From: Hippophae tibetana
Taxonomy: Eukaryota > Streptophyta > Magnoliopsida > Rosales > Elaeagnaceae
Direction of reading: 5' to 3'
Assembly (NCBI GenBank): GCA_037013495.1
Contig: CM072810.1
Location: 54,298,843-54,362,842 of the forward strand
DNA length: 64,000 nt
The notes beneath the pieces are model-generated. The model was not told the DNA's origin, ran no database searches, and saw nothing but the letters and a program-made list of their open reading frames with translations. Each line of letters begins with the position of its first letter. Within the stretch, counting starts at the first letter, position 1. The position numbers were made by a program, and so were the translations under genes. This document shows, in pieces, positions 10,187-22,800 of the stretch.

Positions 10187-13100
10187 CGTTGTTGTGGGTA
10201 ACCTTTAAATGTTGTTTCCATGGGTCATTTAGAATGACTTGTGTTGTTCATGGGGGAAAACATCCTCGTGACTTGGTGTGAGCTTTGAACGAGGATTAAG
10301 TGTTATAGTTCAAGCGTCCCGTATTGCAATCATAAGCTTTAGGTAGGAAGGATTAGCTATTTTTCGTATGTTTGGTATCAAAACATGATCTTAGGTTCGA
10401 ATCAAATAAAAACCCAAGTTCGTGGTGAATTTCCCTTGAAAAAGATGCAATGATGCAATCGAGGTAAGTACCATCCCTGCGCTCGTTGTTGTGGGTAACC
10501 TTTCTATGTTGTTTCCAAGGGTCATTTAGAATGACTTGTGTCGTGCATGGTGGAAAACATTCTCGTGACGTGGTGTGAGCTTTGAACGAGGATTAAGTGT
10601 GACAGTTCAAGCGTCCCGTATTGAAATCTTAAGCTTTAGGTAGGAAGGATTAGCTATTTTTTGTATGTTTGGTATCAAAACATGATGTCCGGTGTCAATC
10701 TCATAAAAACCCAAATTCGAGATGAATTTCGGTTAAAAGAGACGGAATGACGCAACCCAGTTAAGTACCATCCCTGGGCTCGTTGTTGTGGGTAACCTTT
10801 CAATGTTGTCTCCAAGGGTCATTTAGATTGACTTGTGTCGTTCATAGGGGAAAACATCCTCGTGACTTGCTGTGAGCTTTGAACGAGGATTAAGTGTGAT
10901 AGTTCAAGCTTCCCGTATTTAAATCTTAAGCTTTAGGTAGGAAGGATTAGCTATTTTTCCTATGTTTGGTATGAAAACATTATCTCAAGCTCGAATCCCA
11001 CAAAAGCACAAGTTCGAGAGGAATTTCTCTAAAAAGAGACGGAATGACGCAACCAAGTTAAGTAGCATCCCTGTGCTCGTTGTTGTGGGTAACCTTTCTA
11101 TGTTGTTTCCAATGGTCATTTAGAATGACTTGTGTCGTGCATGGGGGGAAACATTCTCGTGACTTGGTGTGAGCTTTGAATGAGGATTAAGTGCGATAGT
11201 TAAAGGGTCCCGTATTGAAACATAAGCTTTAGGTAGGAAGGATTAGCTATTTTTCTTACGTTTGGTATCAAAACATGATCTCAGGTTCGAATAGCATAAA
11301 AACCCAAGTTCGATATGAATTTTACCATAAAAGAGACGGAATGATGCAACCGAGGTAAGTACCATCCCTGGGCTCGTTGTTGTGTGTAACCTTTCAATGT
11401 TGTTTCCAAGGGTCATTTAGAATGACTTGTGTCGTTCATGGGGGAAAACATTCTCGTGACTTGGTGTGAGCTTTGAACGAGGATTAAGGGTGATAGTTCA
11501 AGCGTCCCGTATTGAAAGCTTAAGCTTTAGGGAGGAAGGATTAGCTATTTTTCCTATGTTTGGTATCAAAACATTATCTCAGGCTCGAATCTCATAAAAT
11601 CACAAGTTCGAGAGGAATTTCCCTTAAAAGAGACGGAATAACGCAACCAAGGTAAATACCATCCCTCGGGTCGTTGTTGTGGGTAACCCTTCTATGTTTT
11701 TTCCAATGGTCATTTAGAATGACTTGTGTCGTGCATGGGGGGAAACATTCTCGTGACTTGGTGTGAGCTTTGAACGAGGATTAAGTGCGATAGTTAAAGT
11801 GTCCCGTATTGAAAGATTAAGCTTTAGGTAGGAAAGATTAGCTATTTTTCCTATGTTTGGTATCAAAACATGATCTCTGGTTCGAATCGAATAAAAACCC
11901 AAGTTCGAGATGAATTTGCCTTAAAAGAGACGGAATGACGCAACCCAGGTAAGTACAATCCCTGGGCTCGTTGTTGTGGGTAACCTTTCAATGTTGTTTC
12001 CAAGGGTCATTTAGAATGACTTGTGTCGTTCATGGGGGAAAACATTCTCGTGACTTGGTGTGAGCTTTGAACGAGGATTAAGTGTGATAGTTCAAGCGTC
12101 CCGTATTGAAAGCTTAAGCTTTAGGGAGGAAGGATTAGCTATTTTTCCTATATTTGGTATCAAAACATTATCTCAGGCTCGAATCCCATAAAAGCACAAG
12201 TTCGATATGAATTTCCCTTAAAAGAGACAGAATAACGTAACGAAGGTAAATACCATCCCTCGGGTCGTTGTTGTGGGTAACCTTTCTATGTTTTTTCCAA
12301 AGGTTATTTAGAATGACTTGTGTCGTGCATGGGGGGAAACATTCTCTTGACTTGGTGTGAGCTTTGAACGAGGATTAAGTGCGACAATTAAAGTGTCCCG
12401 TATTGAAAGCTTAAGCTTTAGGTAGGAAAGATTAGCTATTTTTCCTATGTTTGCTATCAAAACATGATCTCAGGTTCGAATCGCATAAAAACCCAAGTTC
12501 GATATGAATTTCCCTTAAAAGAGACGGAATGATGCAACCGAGGTAAGTACCATTCCTGGGCTAGTTGTTGTGGGTTACCTTTTTATGTTGTTTCCAAGGG
12601 TCATTTAGAATGACTTGTGTGGTGCATGGGAGATAACATTCTCGTGACTTGGTGTAAGCTTTGAACGAGGAATTAGTGTGACAGTTCAAGCGTCACGATT
12701 GAATGCTTAAGCTTTAGGTAGGTAGGATTAGCTATTTTTCATATGTTTGGTATCAAAACATGATCTCAGGTTCGAATCCAATAAAAACCCAAGTTCGAGA
12801 TGAATTTCCCTTAAAAGAGACGGAATGATGCAACCCATGCAAGTATGCTCGTTGTTGTAGGTAACCTTTTTATGTTGTTTCCAAGGGTCATTTAGAATGA
12901 CTTGTGTCGTGCACGTGGGGAAACATCCCCGTGACTTGGAGTGAGCTTTGAACGAAGATTAAGTGTGACAGTTCAAGCGTCCCGAATTGAAAGCTTAACC
13001 TTTAGGTAGGAAAGATTAGCTATTTTTCGTATGTTCTGTTTCAAAACATTATCTCAGGCTCGAATCTCATAAAAGCACAAGTTCGAGATGAATTTGCCTT

Positions 13101-15531
13101 AAAAGAGACGGAATGACGCAACCCAGGTAAGTACCATCCCTGGACTCGTTGTTGTGGGTAACCTTTCAATGTTGTTTCCAAGGGTCATTTAGAATGACTT
13201 GTGTCATTCATGGGTTAAAACATTCTCGTGACTTGGTGTGAGCTTTGAACGAGGATTAAGTGTGATAGTTCAAGCGTCCCGTATTGAAAGCTTAAGCTTT
13301 AGGGAGGAAGGATTAGCTATTTTTCCTATGTTTGGTATCAAAACATTATCTCAGGCTCGAATCCCATAAAAGCACAAGTTCGAGATGAATTTCCCTTAAA
13401 AGAGACGGAATAACACAACCAAGGTAAATACCATCCTTGGGGTCGTTGTTTTGGGTACACTTTCTATGTTTTTTCCAATGGTCATTTAGAATGACTTGTG
13501 TCGTGCATGGGGGGAAACATTCTCGTGACTTGGTGTGAGCTTTGAAGGAGGATTAAGTGCGATAGTTAAAGTGTCCCGTATTGAAATCTTAAGCTTTAGG
13601 TAGGAAGGATTAGCTATTTTTGATATGTTTGGTATCAAAACATGATCTCAGGTTTGAATCGAATAAAAACCCAAGTTCGAGATGAATATCCCTTAAAAGA
13701 GACGGAATGATACAACCGAGGTATGTACCATCCCTACGCTCGTTGTTGTAGGTAACCTTTCTATGTAGGTTCCAAGGGTCATTTAGAATGACTTGTGTCG
13801 TGCATGGGGGAAAACATCCTCATGATTTGGTGTGAGGTTTGAACGAGGATTAAGTGTGATAGTTCAAGCGTCCCGTATTGAAATCTCAAGCTTTAGCCAG
13901 TAAGGATTAGCTATTTTTCATATGTTTGGTATGAAAACATGATCTCAGGTTCGAATCCCATAAAAGCCCAAGTTCGTGATAAATTTCCCTTAAAAGAGAC
14001 AGAAAGATGCAACCGACGTAAGTACCATTCCTGGGCTTGTTGTTGTGGGTAACCTTTTTATGTTGTTTCCAAGTGTCATTTAGAATGACTTGTGTGGTGC
14101 ATGGGAGGTAACATTCTCATGACTTGGTGTAAGCTTTGAACGAGGAATTAGTGTGACAGTTCAAGCATCCCGAATTGAATGCTTAAGCTTTAGGTAGGAA
14201 GGATTAGCTATTTTTCATATGTTTGGTATCAAAACATGATCTCAGGTTCGAATCCAATAAAAACCCAAGTTCGAGATGAATTTCCCTTAAAAGAGACGGA
14301 ATAACGCAACCAAGGTAAATACCATCCCTCGGGTCGTTGTTGTGGGTAACCTTTCTATGTTGTTTCCAAGGTCATTTAGAATGTCTTGTGTGGTGCATGG
14401 CAGGTAACATCCCCGTGACTTGGAGTGAGCTTTGAACGAAGATTAAGTGTGACAGTTCAAGCGTCCCGAATTGAAAGCTTAAGCTTTAGGTAGGAAGGAT
14501 TAGCTATTTTTCGTATGTTCTGTTTCAAAACATTATCTCAGGCTCGAATCCCATAAAAGCACAAGTTCGAGGTGAATTTGCCTTAAAAGAGACGGAATGA
14601 CGCAACCAAGGTAAGTACCATCCCTGCCCTCGTTGTTGTAGGTAACCTTTCTATGTTGTTTCCAAGGGTCATTTAGAATGACTTGTGTCGTGCATGGGGG
14701 AAAACATCCTCGTGAATTGGTGTGAGCTTTGAACGAGGCTTAAGTGTTATAGTTCAAGCGTCCCGGATTGAAATCTTAAGCTTTACTTAGTAAGGATTAA
14801 CTATTTTTCATATGTTTAGTATCAAAACATGATCTCAGGTTCGAATCCCATAAAAGCCCAAGTTCGTGATAAATTTCCCTTAAAAGAGATAGAATGATGC
14901 AACCGAGCTAAGTACCATTCCTGGGCTAGTTGTTGTGGGTTACCTTTTTATGTTGTTTCCAAGGGTCATTTAGAATGACTTGTGTGGTGCATGGGAGGTA
15001 ACATTCTCGTGACTTGGTGTAAACTTTGAACGAGCAATAAGTGTGACAGTTCAAGCGTCCCGAATTGAATACTTAAGCTTTAGGTAGGAAGGATTAGCTA
15101 TTTTTCATATTTTTGGTATCAAAACATGATCTCAGGTTCGAATCCAACAAAAACCCAAGTTCGAGATGAATTTCCCTTAAAAGAGACGGAATGACGCAAC
15201 CGAGGTAAATACCATCCCTCGGGTCGTTGTTGTGGGTAACCTTTCTATGTTTTTTCCAATGGTTATTTAGAATGACTTGTGTCGTGCATGGGGGGAACAT
15301 TCTCTTGACTTGGTGTGAGCTTTGAACAAGGATTAAGTGCGATAGTTAAAGTGTCCCGTATTGAAAGCTTAAGCTTTAGGTAGGAAAGATTAGCTATTTT
15401 TCCTATGTTTGGTATCAAAACATGATCTCAGGTTCGAATCGCATAAAAACCGAAGTTCGTTTGAATTTCCCTTAAAAGAGACGGAATGATGCAACCGAGG
15501 TAAGTACCATCCCTGCGCTCGTTGTTGTGGG
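10187..15531 (-). repeat. 6.2-kb duplication, copy 2
   Basis: This is the partner of 3974-9316. Copy-specific changes noted by eye include 'gtggtgaa' at about 10424, 'aacccttc' at about 11690, 'tggactcg' at about 13143, 'gaggtttg' at about 13834 and 'ccgaag' at about 15451. The last is shared by all later trimers of the 14.6-18.2 kb run, which ties those trimers to this copy. The first 1.2 kb has a further relative at about 27.09-28.26 kb. Confidence 0.9.
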
Positions 15532-18172
15532 TAACCTTTCTATGTTGTTTCCAAGGGTCATTTAGAATGACTTGTGTCGTGCATGGGGGAAAACATCCTC
15601 GTGAATTGGTGTGAGCTTTGAACGAGGCTTAAGTGTTATAGTTCAAGCGTCCCGGATTGAAATCTTAAGCTTTAGGTAGTAAGGATTAACTATTTTTCAT
15701 ATGTTTAGTATCAAAACATGATCTCAGGTTCGAATCCCATAAAAGCCCAAGTTCGTGATACATTTCCCTTAAAAGAGATAGAATGATGCAACCGAGCTAA
15801 GTACCATTCCTGGGCTAGTTGTTGTGGGTTACCTTTTTATGTTGTTTCCAAGGGTCATTTAGAATGACTTGTGTGGTGCATGGGAGGTAACATTCTCGTG
15901 ACTTGGTGTAAACTTTGAACGAGCAATAAGTGTGACAGTTCAAGCGTCCCGAATTGAATACTTAAGCTTTAGGTAGGAAGGATTAGCTATTTTTCATATT
16001 TTTGGTATCAAAACATGATCTCAGGTTCGAATCCAACAAAAACCCAAGTTCGAGATGAATTTCCCTTAAAAGAGACGGAATGACGCAACCGAGGTAAATA
16101 CCATCCCTCGGGTCGTTGTTGTGGGTAACCTTTCTATGTTTTTTCCAATGGTTATTTAGAATGACTTGTGTCGTGCATGGGGGGAACATTCTCTTGACTT
16201 GGTGTGAGCTTTGAACAAGGATTAAGTGCGATAGTTAAAGTGTCCCGTATTGAAAGCTTAAGCTTTAGGTAGGAAAGATTAGCTATTTTTCCTATGTTTG
16301 GTATCAAAACATGATCTCAGGTTCGAATCGCATAAAAACCGAAGTTCGTTTGAATTTCCCTTAAAAGAGACGGAATGATGCAACCGAGGTAAGTACCATC
16401 CCTGCGCTCGTTGTTGTAGGTAACCTTTCTATGTTGTTTCCAAGGGTCATTTTGAATGACTTGTGTCGTGCATGGGGGAAAACATCCTCGTGAATTGGTG
16501 TGAGCTTTGAACGAGGATTAAGTGTTATAGTTCAAGCGTCCCGTATTGAAATCTTAAGCTTTAGGTAGTAAGGATTAACTATTTTTCATATGTTTGGTAT
16601 CAAACCATGATTTCAGGTTCGAATCCCATAAAAGCCCAAGTTCGTGATAAATTTCCCTTAAAAGCGATAGAATGATGCAACCGAGCTAAGTACCATTCCT
16701 GGGCTTGTTGTTATGGGTAACCTTTTTATGTTGTTTCCAAGGGTCATTTAGAATGACTTGTGTGGTGCATGGGAGGTAACATACTCGTGACTTGGTGTAA
16801 GCTTTGAACGAGGAATAACTGTGACAGTTCAAGCGTCCCGAATTGAATGCTTAAGCTTTAGGGAGGAAGGATTAGCTATTTTTCATATTTTTGGTATCAA
16901 AACATGATCTCAGGTTCGAATCCAACAAAAACCCAAGTTCGAGATGAATTTCCCTTAAAAGAGACGGAATGACGCAACCGAGGTAAATACCATCCCTCGG
17001 GTCGTTGTTGTGGGTAACCTTTCTATGTTTTTTCCAATGGTTATTTAGAATGACTTGTGTCGTGCATGGGGGGAACATTCTCTTGACTTGGTGTGAGCTT
17101 TGAACAAGGATTAAGTGCGATAGTTAAAGTGTCCCGTATTGAAAGCTTAAGCTTTAGGTAGGAAAGATTAGCTATTTTTCCTATGTTTGGTATCAAAACA
17201 TGATCTCAGGTTCGAATCGCATAAAAACCGAAGTTCGTTTGAATTTCCCTTAAAAGAGACGGAATGATGCAACCGAGGTAAGTACCATCCCTGCGCTCGT
17301 TGTTGTGGGTAACCTTTCTATGTTGTTTCCAAGGGTCATTTAGAATGACTTGTGTCGTGCATGGGGGAAAACATCCTCGTGAATTGGTGTGAGCTTTGAA
17401 CGAGGCTTAAGTGTTATAGTTCAAGCGTCCCGGATTGAAATCTTAAGCTTTAGGTAGTAAGGATTAACTATTTTTCATATGTTTAGTATCAAAACATGAT
17501 CTCAGGTTCGAATCCCATAAAAGCCCAAGTTCGTGATACATTTCCCTTAAAAGAGATAGAATGATGCAACCGAGCTAAGTACCATTCCTGGGCTAGTTGT
17601 TGTGGGTTACCTTTTTATGTTGTTTCCAAGGGTCATTTAGAATGACTTGTGTGGTGCATGGGAGGTAACATTCTCGTGACTTGGTGTAAACTTTGAACGA
17701 GCAATAAGTGTGACAGTTCAAGCGTCCCGAATTGAATACTTAAGCTTTAGGTAGGAAGGATTAGCTATTTTTCATATTTTTGGTATCAAAACATGATCTC
17801 AGGTTCGAATCCAACAAAAACCCAAGTTCGAGATGAATTTCCCTTAAAAGAGACGGAATGACGCAACCGAGGTAAATACCATCCCTCGGGTCGTTGTTGT
17901 GGGTAACCTTTCTATGTTTTTTCCAATGGTTATTTAGAATGACTTGTGTCGTGCATGGGGGGAACATTCTCTTGACTTGGTGTGAGCTTTGAACAAGGAT
18001 TAAGTGCGATAGTTAAAGTGTCCCGTATTGAAAGCTTAAGCTTTAGGTAGGAAAGATTAGCTATTTTTCCTATGTTTGGTATCAAAACATGATCTCAGGT
18101 TCGAATCGCATAAAAACCGAAGTTCGTTTGAATTTCCCTTAAAAGAGACGGAATGATGCAACCGAGGTAAGT
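14618..18172 (-). repeat. Four tandem 889-bp trimers
   Basis: The words 'accatccctgc' at 14618, 15506, 16395, 17284 and 18173 mark steps of 888, 889, 889 and 889 bp, three monomers each. Trimers 2 and 4 agree in rare words such as 'gtgatacattt' and 'cgaggcttaag', while trimer 3 differs ('tcattttgaatg', 'aaccatgatttc', 'aaaagcgatag'). So on top of the 889-bp step there is a 1778-bp step: about 15090-16598 reappears at 16868-18376. The corresponding place in the other 6.2-kb copy has a single trimer (8402-9290). Confidence 0.92.
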
Positions 18173-19800
18173 ACCATCCCTGCGCTCGTTGTTGTAGGTA
18201 ACCTTTCTATGTTGTTTCCAAGGGTCATTTTGAATGACTTGTGTCGTGCATGGGGGAAAACATCCTCGTGAATTGGTGTGAGCTTTGAACGAGGATTAAG
18301 TGTTATAGTTCAAGCGTCCCGTATTGAAATCTTAAGCTTTAGGTAGTAAGGATTAACTATTTTTCATATGTTTGGTATCAAAACATGATCTCAGGTTCGA
18401 ATCCAATAAAAACCCAAGTTCGAGATGAATTTCCCTTAAAAGAGACGGAATAATGCAACCCATGTAAGTACGCTCGTTGTTGTAGGTAGCCTTTTTATAT
18501 TGTTTCCAAGGGTCATTTAGAATGACTTGTGTCGTGCATGTGGGGAAACATCCCCGAGACTTGGAGTGAGCTTTGAACGAAGATTAAGTGTGACAGTTCA
18601 AGGGTCCCGAATTGAAAGCTTAAGCTTTAGGTAGGAAGGATTAGCTATTTTCGTATGTTCTGTTTCAAAAAATTATCTCAGGCTCGAATCTCATAAAACC
18701 ACAAGTTCGAGATGAATTTCCCTTAAAAGAGACGGAATGACGCAACCTAGGTAAGTACCATCCCTGGGCTCGTTGTTGTGGGTAACCTTTCAATGTTGTT
18801 TCCAAGGGTCATTTAGAATCACTTGTGTCATTCACGGGTTAAAACATTCTCATGACTTGGTGTGAGCTTTGAACGAGGATTAAATGTGATAGTTCAAGCG
18901 TCCCGTATTGAAAGCTTAAGCTTTTGGGAGGAAGGATTAGCTATTTTTCCTATATTTGGTATCAAAACATTATCTCAGGCTCGAATCCCATAAAAGCACA
19001 AGTTCGAGATGAATTTTTCTTAAAAGAGACGGAATAACACAACCAAGGTAAATACCATCCTTGGGGTCGTTGTTGTGGGTACACTTTCTATGTTTTTTCC
19101 AATGGTCATTTAGAATGACTTGTGTCGTGCATGGGGGGAAACATTCTCGTGACTTGGTGTGAGCTTTGAACGAGGATTAAGTGCGATAGTTAAAGTGTCC
19201 CGTATTGAAAGCTTAAGCTTTAGGTAGGAAAGATTAGCTATTTTTCCTATGTTTGGTATCAAAACATGATCTCAGGTTCGAATCGAATAAAAACCCAAGT
19301 TCGAGAAGAATATCCCTTAAAAGAGACGGAATGATACAACCGAGGTAAGTACCATCCCTACGCTCGTTGTTGTAGGTAACCTTTCTATGTAGGTTCCAAG
19401 GGTCATTTAGAATGACTTGTGTCGTGCATGGGGGAAACCATCCTCATGATTTGGTGTGAGCTTTGAACGAGGATTAAGTGTGATAGTTCAAGCGTCCCGT
19501 ATTGAAATCTTAAGCTTTAGGTAGTAAGAATTAGCTATTTTTCATATGTTTGGTATGAAAACATGATCTCAGGTTCGAATCCCATAAAAGCCCAAGTTCG
19601 TGATAAATTTCCCTTAAAAGAGACATAAAGATGCAACCGACGTAAGTTCCATTCCTGGGCTTGTTGTTGTGGGTAACCTTTTTATGTTGTTTCCAAGTGT
19701 CATTTAGAATGACTTGTGTGGTGCATGGGAGGTAACATTCTCGTAACTTGGTGTAAGCTTTGAACGAGGAATAACTGTGACAATTCAAGCATCCCGAATT
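18173..19800 (-). repeat. Inverted-block monomers, two deletion-marked starts
   Basis: About 5.5 reverse monomers. The first 200 bp repeat 16395-16598; after 'atgatctcagg' the sequence changes subtype. Short monomer starts ('aagtacgctcg') lie at about 18470 and 19946, 1476 bp apart, which is the 5-monomer HOR step. The monomer near 19531-19788 is the close mirror of 36816-37010 in the right block. Confidence 0.82.
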
Positions 19801-22800
19801 GAATGCTTAAGCTTTAGGTAGGAAGGATTAGCTATTTTTCATATGTTTGGTATCAAAACATGATCTCAGGTTCGAATCCAATAAAAACCTAAGTTCGAGA
19901 TGAATTTCCCTTAAAAGAGACGGAATGATGCAACGGAGGTAAGTACGCTCGTTGTTGTAGGTAACCTTTTTATGTTGTTTCGAAGGGTCATTCAGAATGA
20001 CTTGTGTCGTGCATGTGGGGAAACATCCCCGTGACTTGGAATGAGCTTTGAACGTAGATTAAGTGTGACAGTTCAAGCGTCCCGAATTGAAAGCTTAAGC
20101 TTTAGGTAGGAAGGATTAGCTATTTTTCGTATGTTCTGTTTCAAAACATTATCTCAGGCTCGAATCCCATAAAAGCATAAGTTCGAGATGAATTTGCCTT
20201 AAAAGAGACGGAATGACGCAACCCAGGTAAGTACCATCCCTGGGCTCGTTGTTGTGGGTAACCTTTCAATGTTGTTTCCAAGGGTCATTTAGAATGACTT
20301 GTGTCGTTCATGGGGAAAACATTCTCGTGACTTGGTGTGAGCTTTGAACGAGGATTAAGTATGATAGTTCAAGCGTCCCGTATTGAAAGCTTAAGCTTTT
20401 GGGAGGAAGGATTAGCTATTTTTCCTATATTTGGTATCAAAACATTATCTCAGGCTCGAATCCCATTAAAGCATTAGTTCGAGATGAATTTCCCTTAAAA
20501 GAGACGGAATAACGCAACCAAGGTAAATACCATCCCTCGGGTCGTTGTTGTGGGTAACCTTTCTATGTTTTTTCCAATGGTTATTTAGAATGACTTGTGT
20601 CGTGCATGGGGGGAAACATTCTCTTGACTTGGTGTGAGCTTTGAACGAGGATTATGTGCGATAGTTAAAGTGTCCCGTATTGAAAGCTTAAGCTTTAGGT
20701 AGGAAAGATTAGCTATTTTTCCTATGTTTGGTATCAAAACATGATCTCAGGTTCGAATCGCATAAAAACCCAAGTTCGATATGAATTTCCCTTAAAAGAG
20801 ACGGAATGATGCAACCGAGGTAAGTACCATCCCTGCGCTCGTTGTTGTAGGTAACCTTTCTATGTTGTTTCCAAGGGTCATTTAGAATGACTTGTGTCGT
20901 GCATGGGGGAAAACATCCTCGTGAATTGGTGTGAGCTTTGAACGAGGATTAAGTGTTATAGTTCAAGCGTCCCGTATTGAAATCTTAAGCTTTAGGTAGT
21001 AGGGATTAACTATTTTTCATATGTTTGGTATCAAAACATGATCTCAGGTTCGAATCCCATAAAAGCCCAAGTTCGTGATAAATTTCCCTTAAAAGAGATA
21101 GAATGATGCAACCGAGCTAAGTACCATTCCTGGGCTAGTTGTTGTGGGTAACCTTTTTATGTTGTTTCCAAGGGTCATTTAGAATGACTTGTGTCGTTCA
21201 TGGGGGGTAACATCCTCGTGACTTGGAGTGACCTTTGAACAAGGATTAAGTGTGATAGTTCAAGCGTCCCGTATTGAAAGCTTAAGCTTTAGGTAGGAAG
21301 GATTAGCTATTTTTCATATGTTTGGTATCAAAACATGATATCAGGTTCGAATCCCACAAAAGCCCTAGTTCGAGATGAATTTCCCTTAAAAGAGACGGAA
21401 TGACGCAACAAAGGTAAGTACCATCCCTGGGGTCGTTGTTGTGGGAAACCTTTCTATGTTGTTTCCAAGGGTCGTTTAGAATGATTTGTGTCGTTCATGG
21501 GGGGTAACATCCTCGTGACTTGGAGTGAGCTTTGAACAAGGATTAAGTGTGATAGTTCAATTGTCCCGTATTGAAAGCTTAAGCTTTAGGTAGGAAGGAT
21601 TAGCTATTTTTCCTATGTTTGCTATGAAAACATGATCTCAGGTTCGAATCGCATAAAAACAAAAGTTCGATATGAATTTTCAATAAAAGAGGTGGAATGA
21701 TGCAACCAAGGTAAGTACCATCCCTGTGCTCGTTGTTGTGGGTAACCTTTCAATGTTTTTTCCAAGGGTCATTAAGAATGACTTGTGTCGTGCATGGGGG
21801 AAAACATCCTCGTGACTTGGTGTGAGCTTTGAACGAGGATTAAGTGTGATAGTTCAAGCGTCACGTATTGAAATCTTAAGCTTTAGGTAGGAAGGATTAG
21901 CTATTTTTCGTATGTTTGGTATCAAAACATTATCTCAGGCTCGAATCTCATAAAAGCACAAGTTCGAGGTGAATTTGCCTTAAAAGAGACAGAATGATGC
22001 AACCAAGGTAAGTACCATCCCTGGGCTCGTTGTTGTGGGTAACCTTTCAATGTTGTTTCCAAGGGTCATTTAGAATGACTTGTGTCGTTCATGGGGGAAA
22101 ACATCCTCGTGACTTGGTGTGAGCTTTGAACGAGGATTAAGTGTGACAGTTCAATCGTCCCGTATTGAAATCTTAAGCTTTAGATAGGAAGGATTAGCTA
22201 TTTTTTGTATGTTTGGTATCACAACATGATCTCAGGTTCGAATCAAATAAAAACCCAAGTTCGAGATGAATTTCGCTTAAAAGAGACAAAATGACGCAAC
22301 CCAGTTAAGTACCATCCCTGGGCTCGTTGTTGTGGGTAACCTTTCAATGTTGTTTCCAAATGTCCTTTAGATTGACTTGTGTCGTTCATGGGGGAAAACA
22401 TCCTCGTGACTTGGTGTGAGCTTTGAACGAGGATTAAGTGTGATAGTTCAAGCTTCCCGTATTTAAATCTTAAGCTTTAGGAAGGAAGGATTAGCTATTT
22501 TTCCTATGTTTGGTATCAAAACATTATCTCAGGCTCGAATCGCATAAAAGCACAAGTTCGAGATGAATTTCACTTAAAAGAAAGGGAATGACGCAACCAA
22601 GGTAAATACCATCCCTCGGGTCGTTGTTATGGGTAACCTTTCTATGTTTTTTCCAATGGTCATTTAGAATGACTTGTGTCGTGCATGGGGGGAAACATTC
22701 TCATGACTTGGTGTGAGCTTTGAACGAGGATTAAGTGCGATAGTTAAAGGGTCCCGTATTGAAACTTAAGCTTTAGGTAGGAAGGATTAGCTATTTTTCT

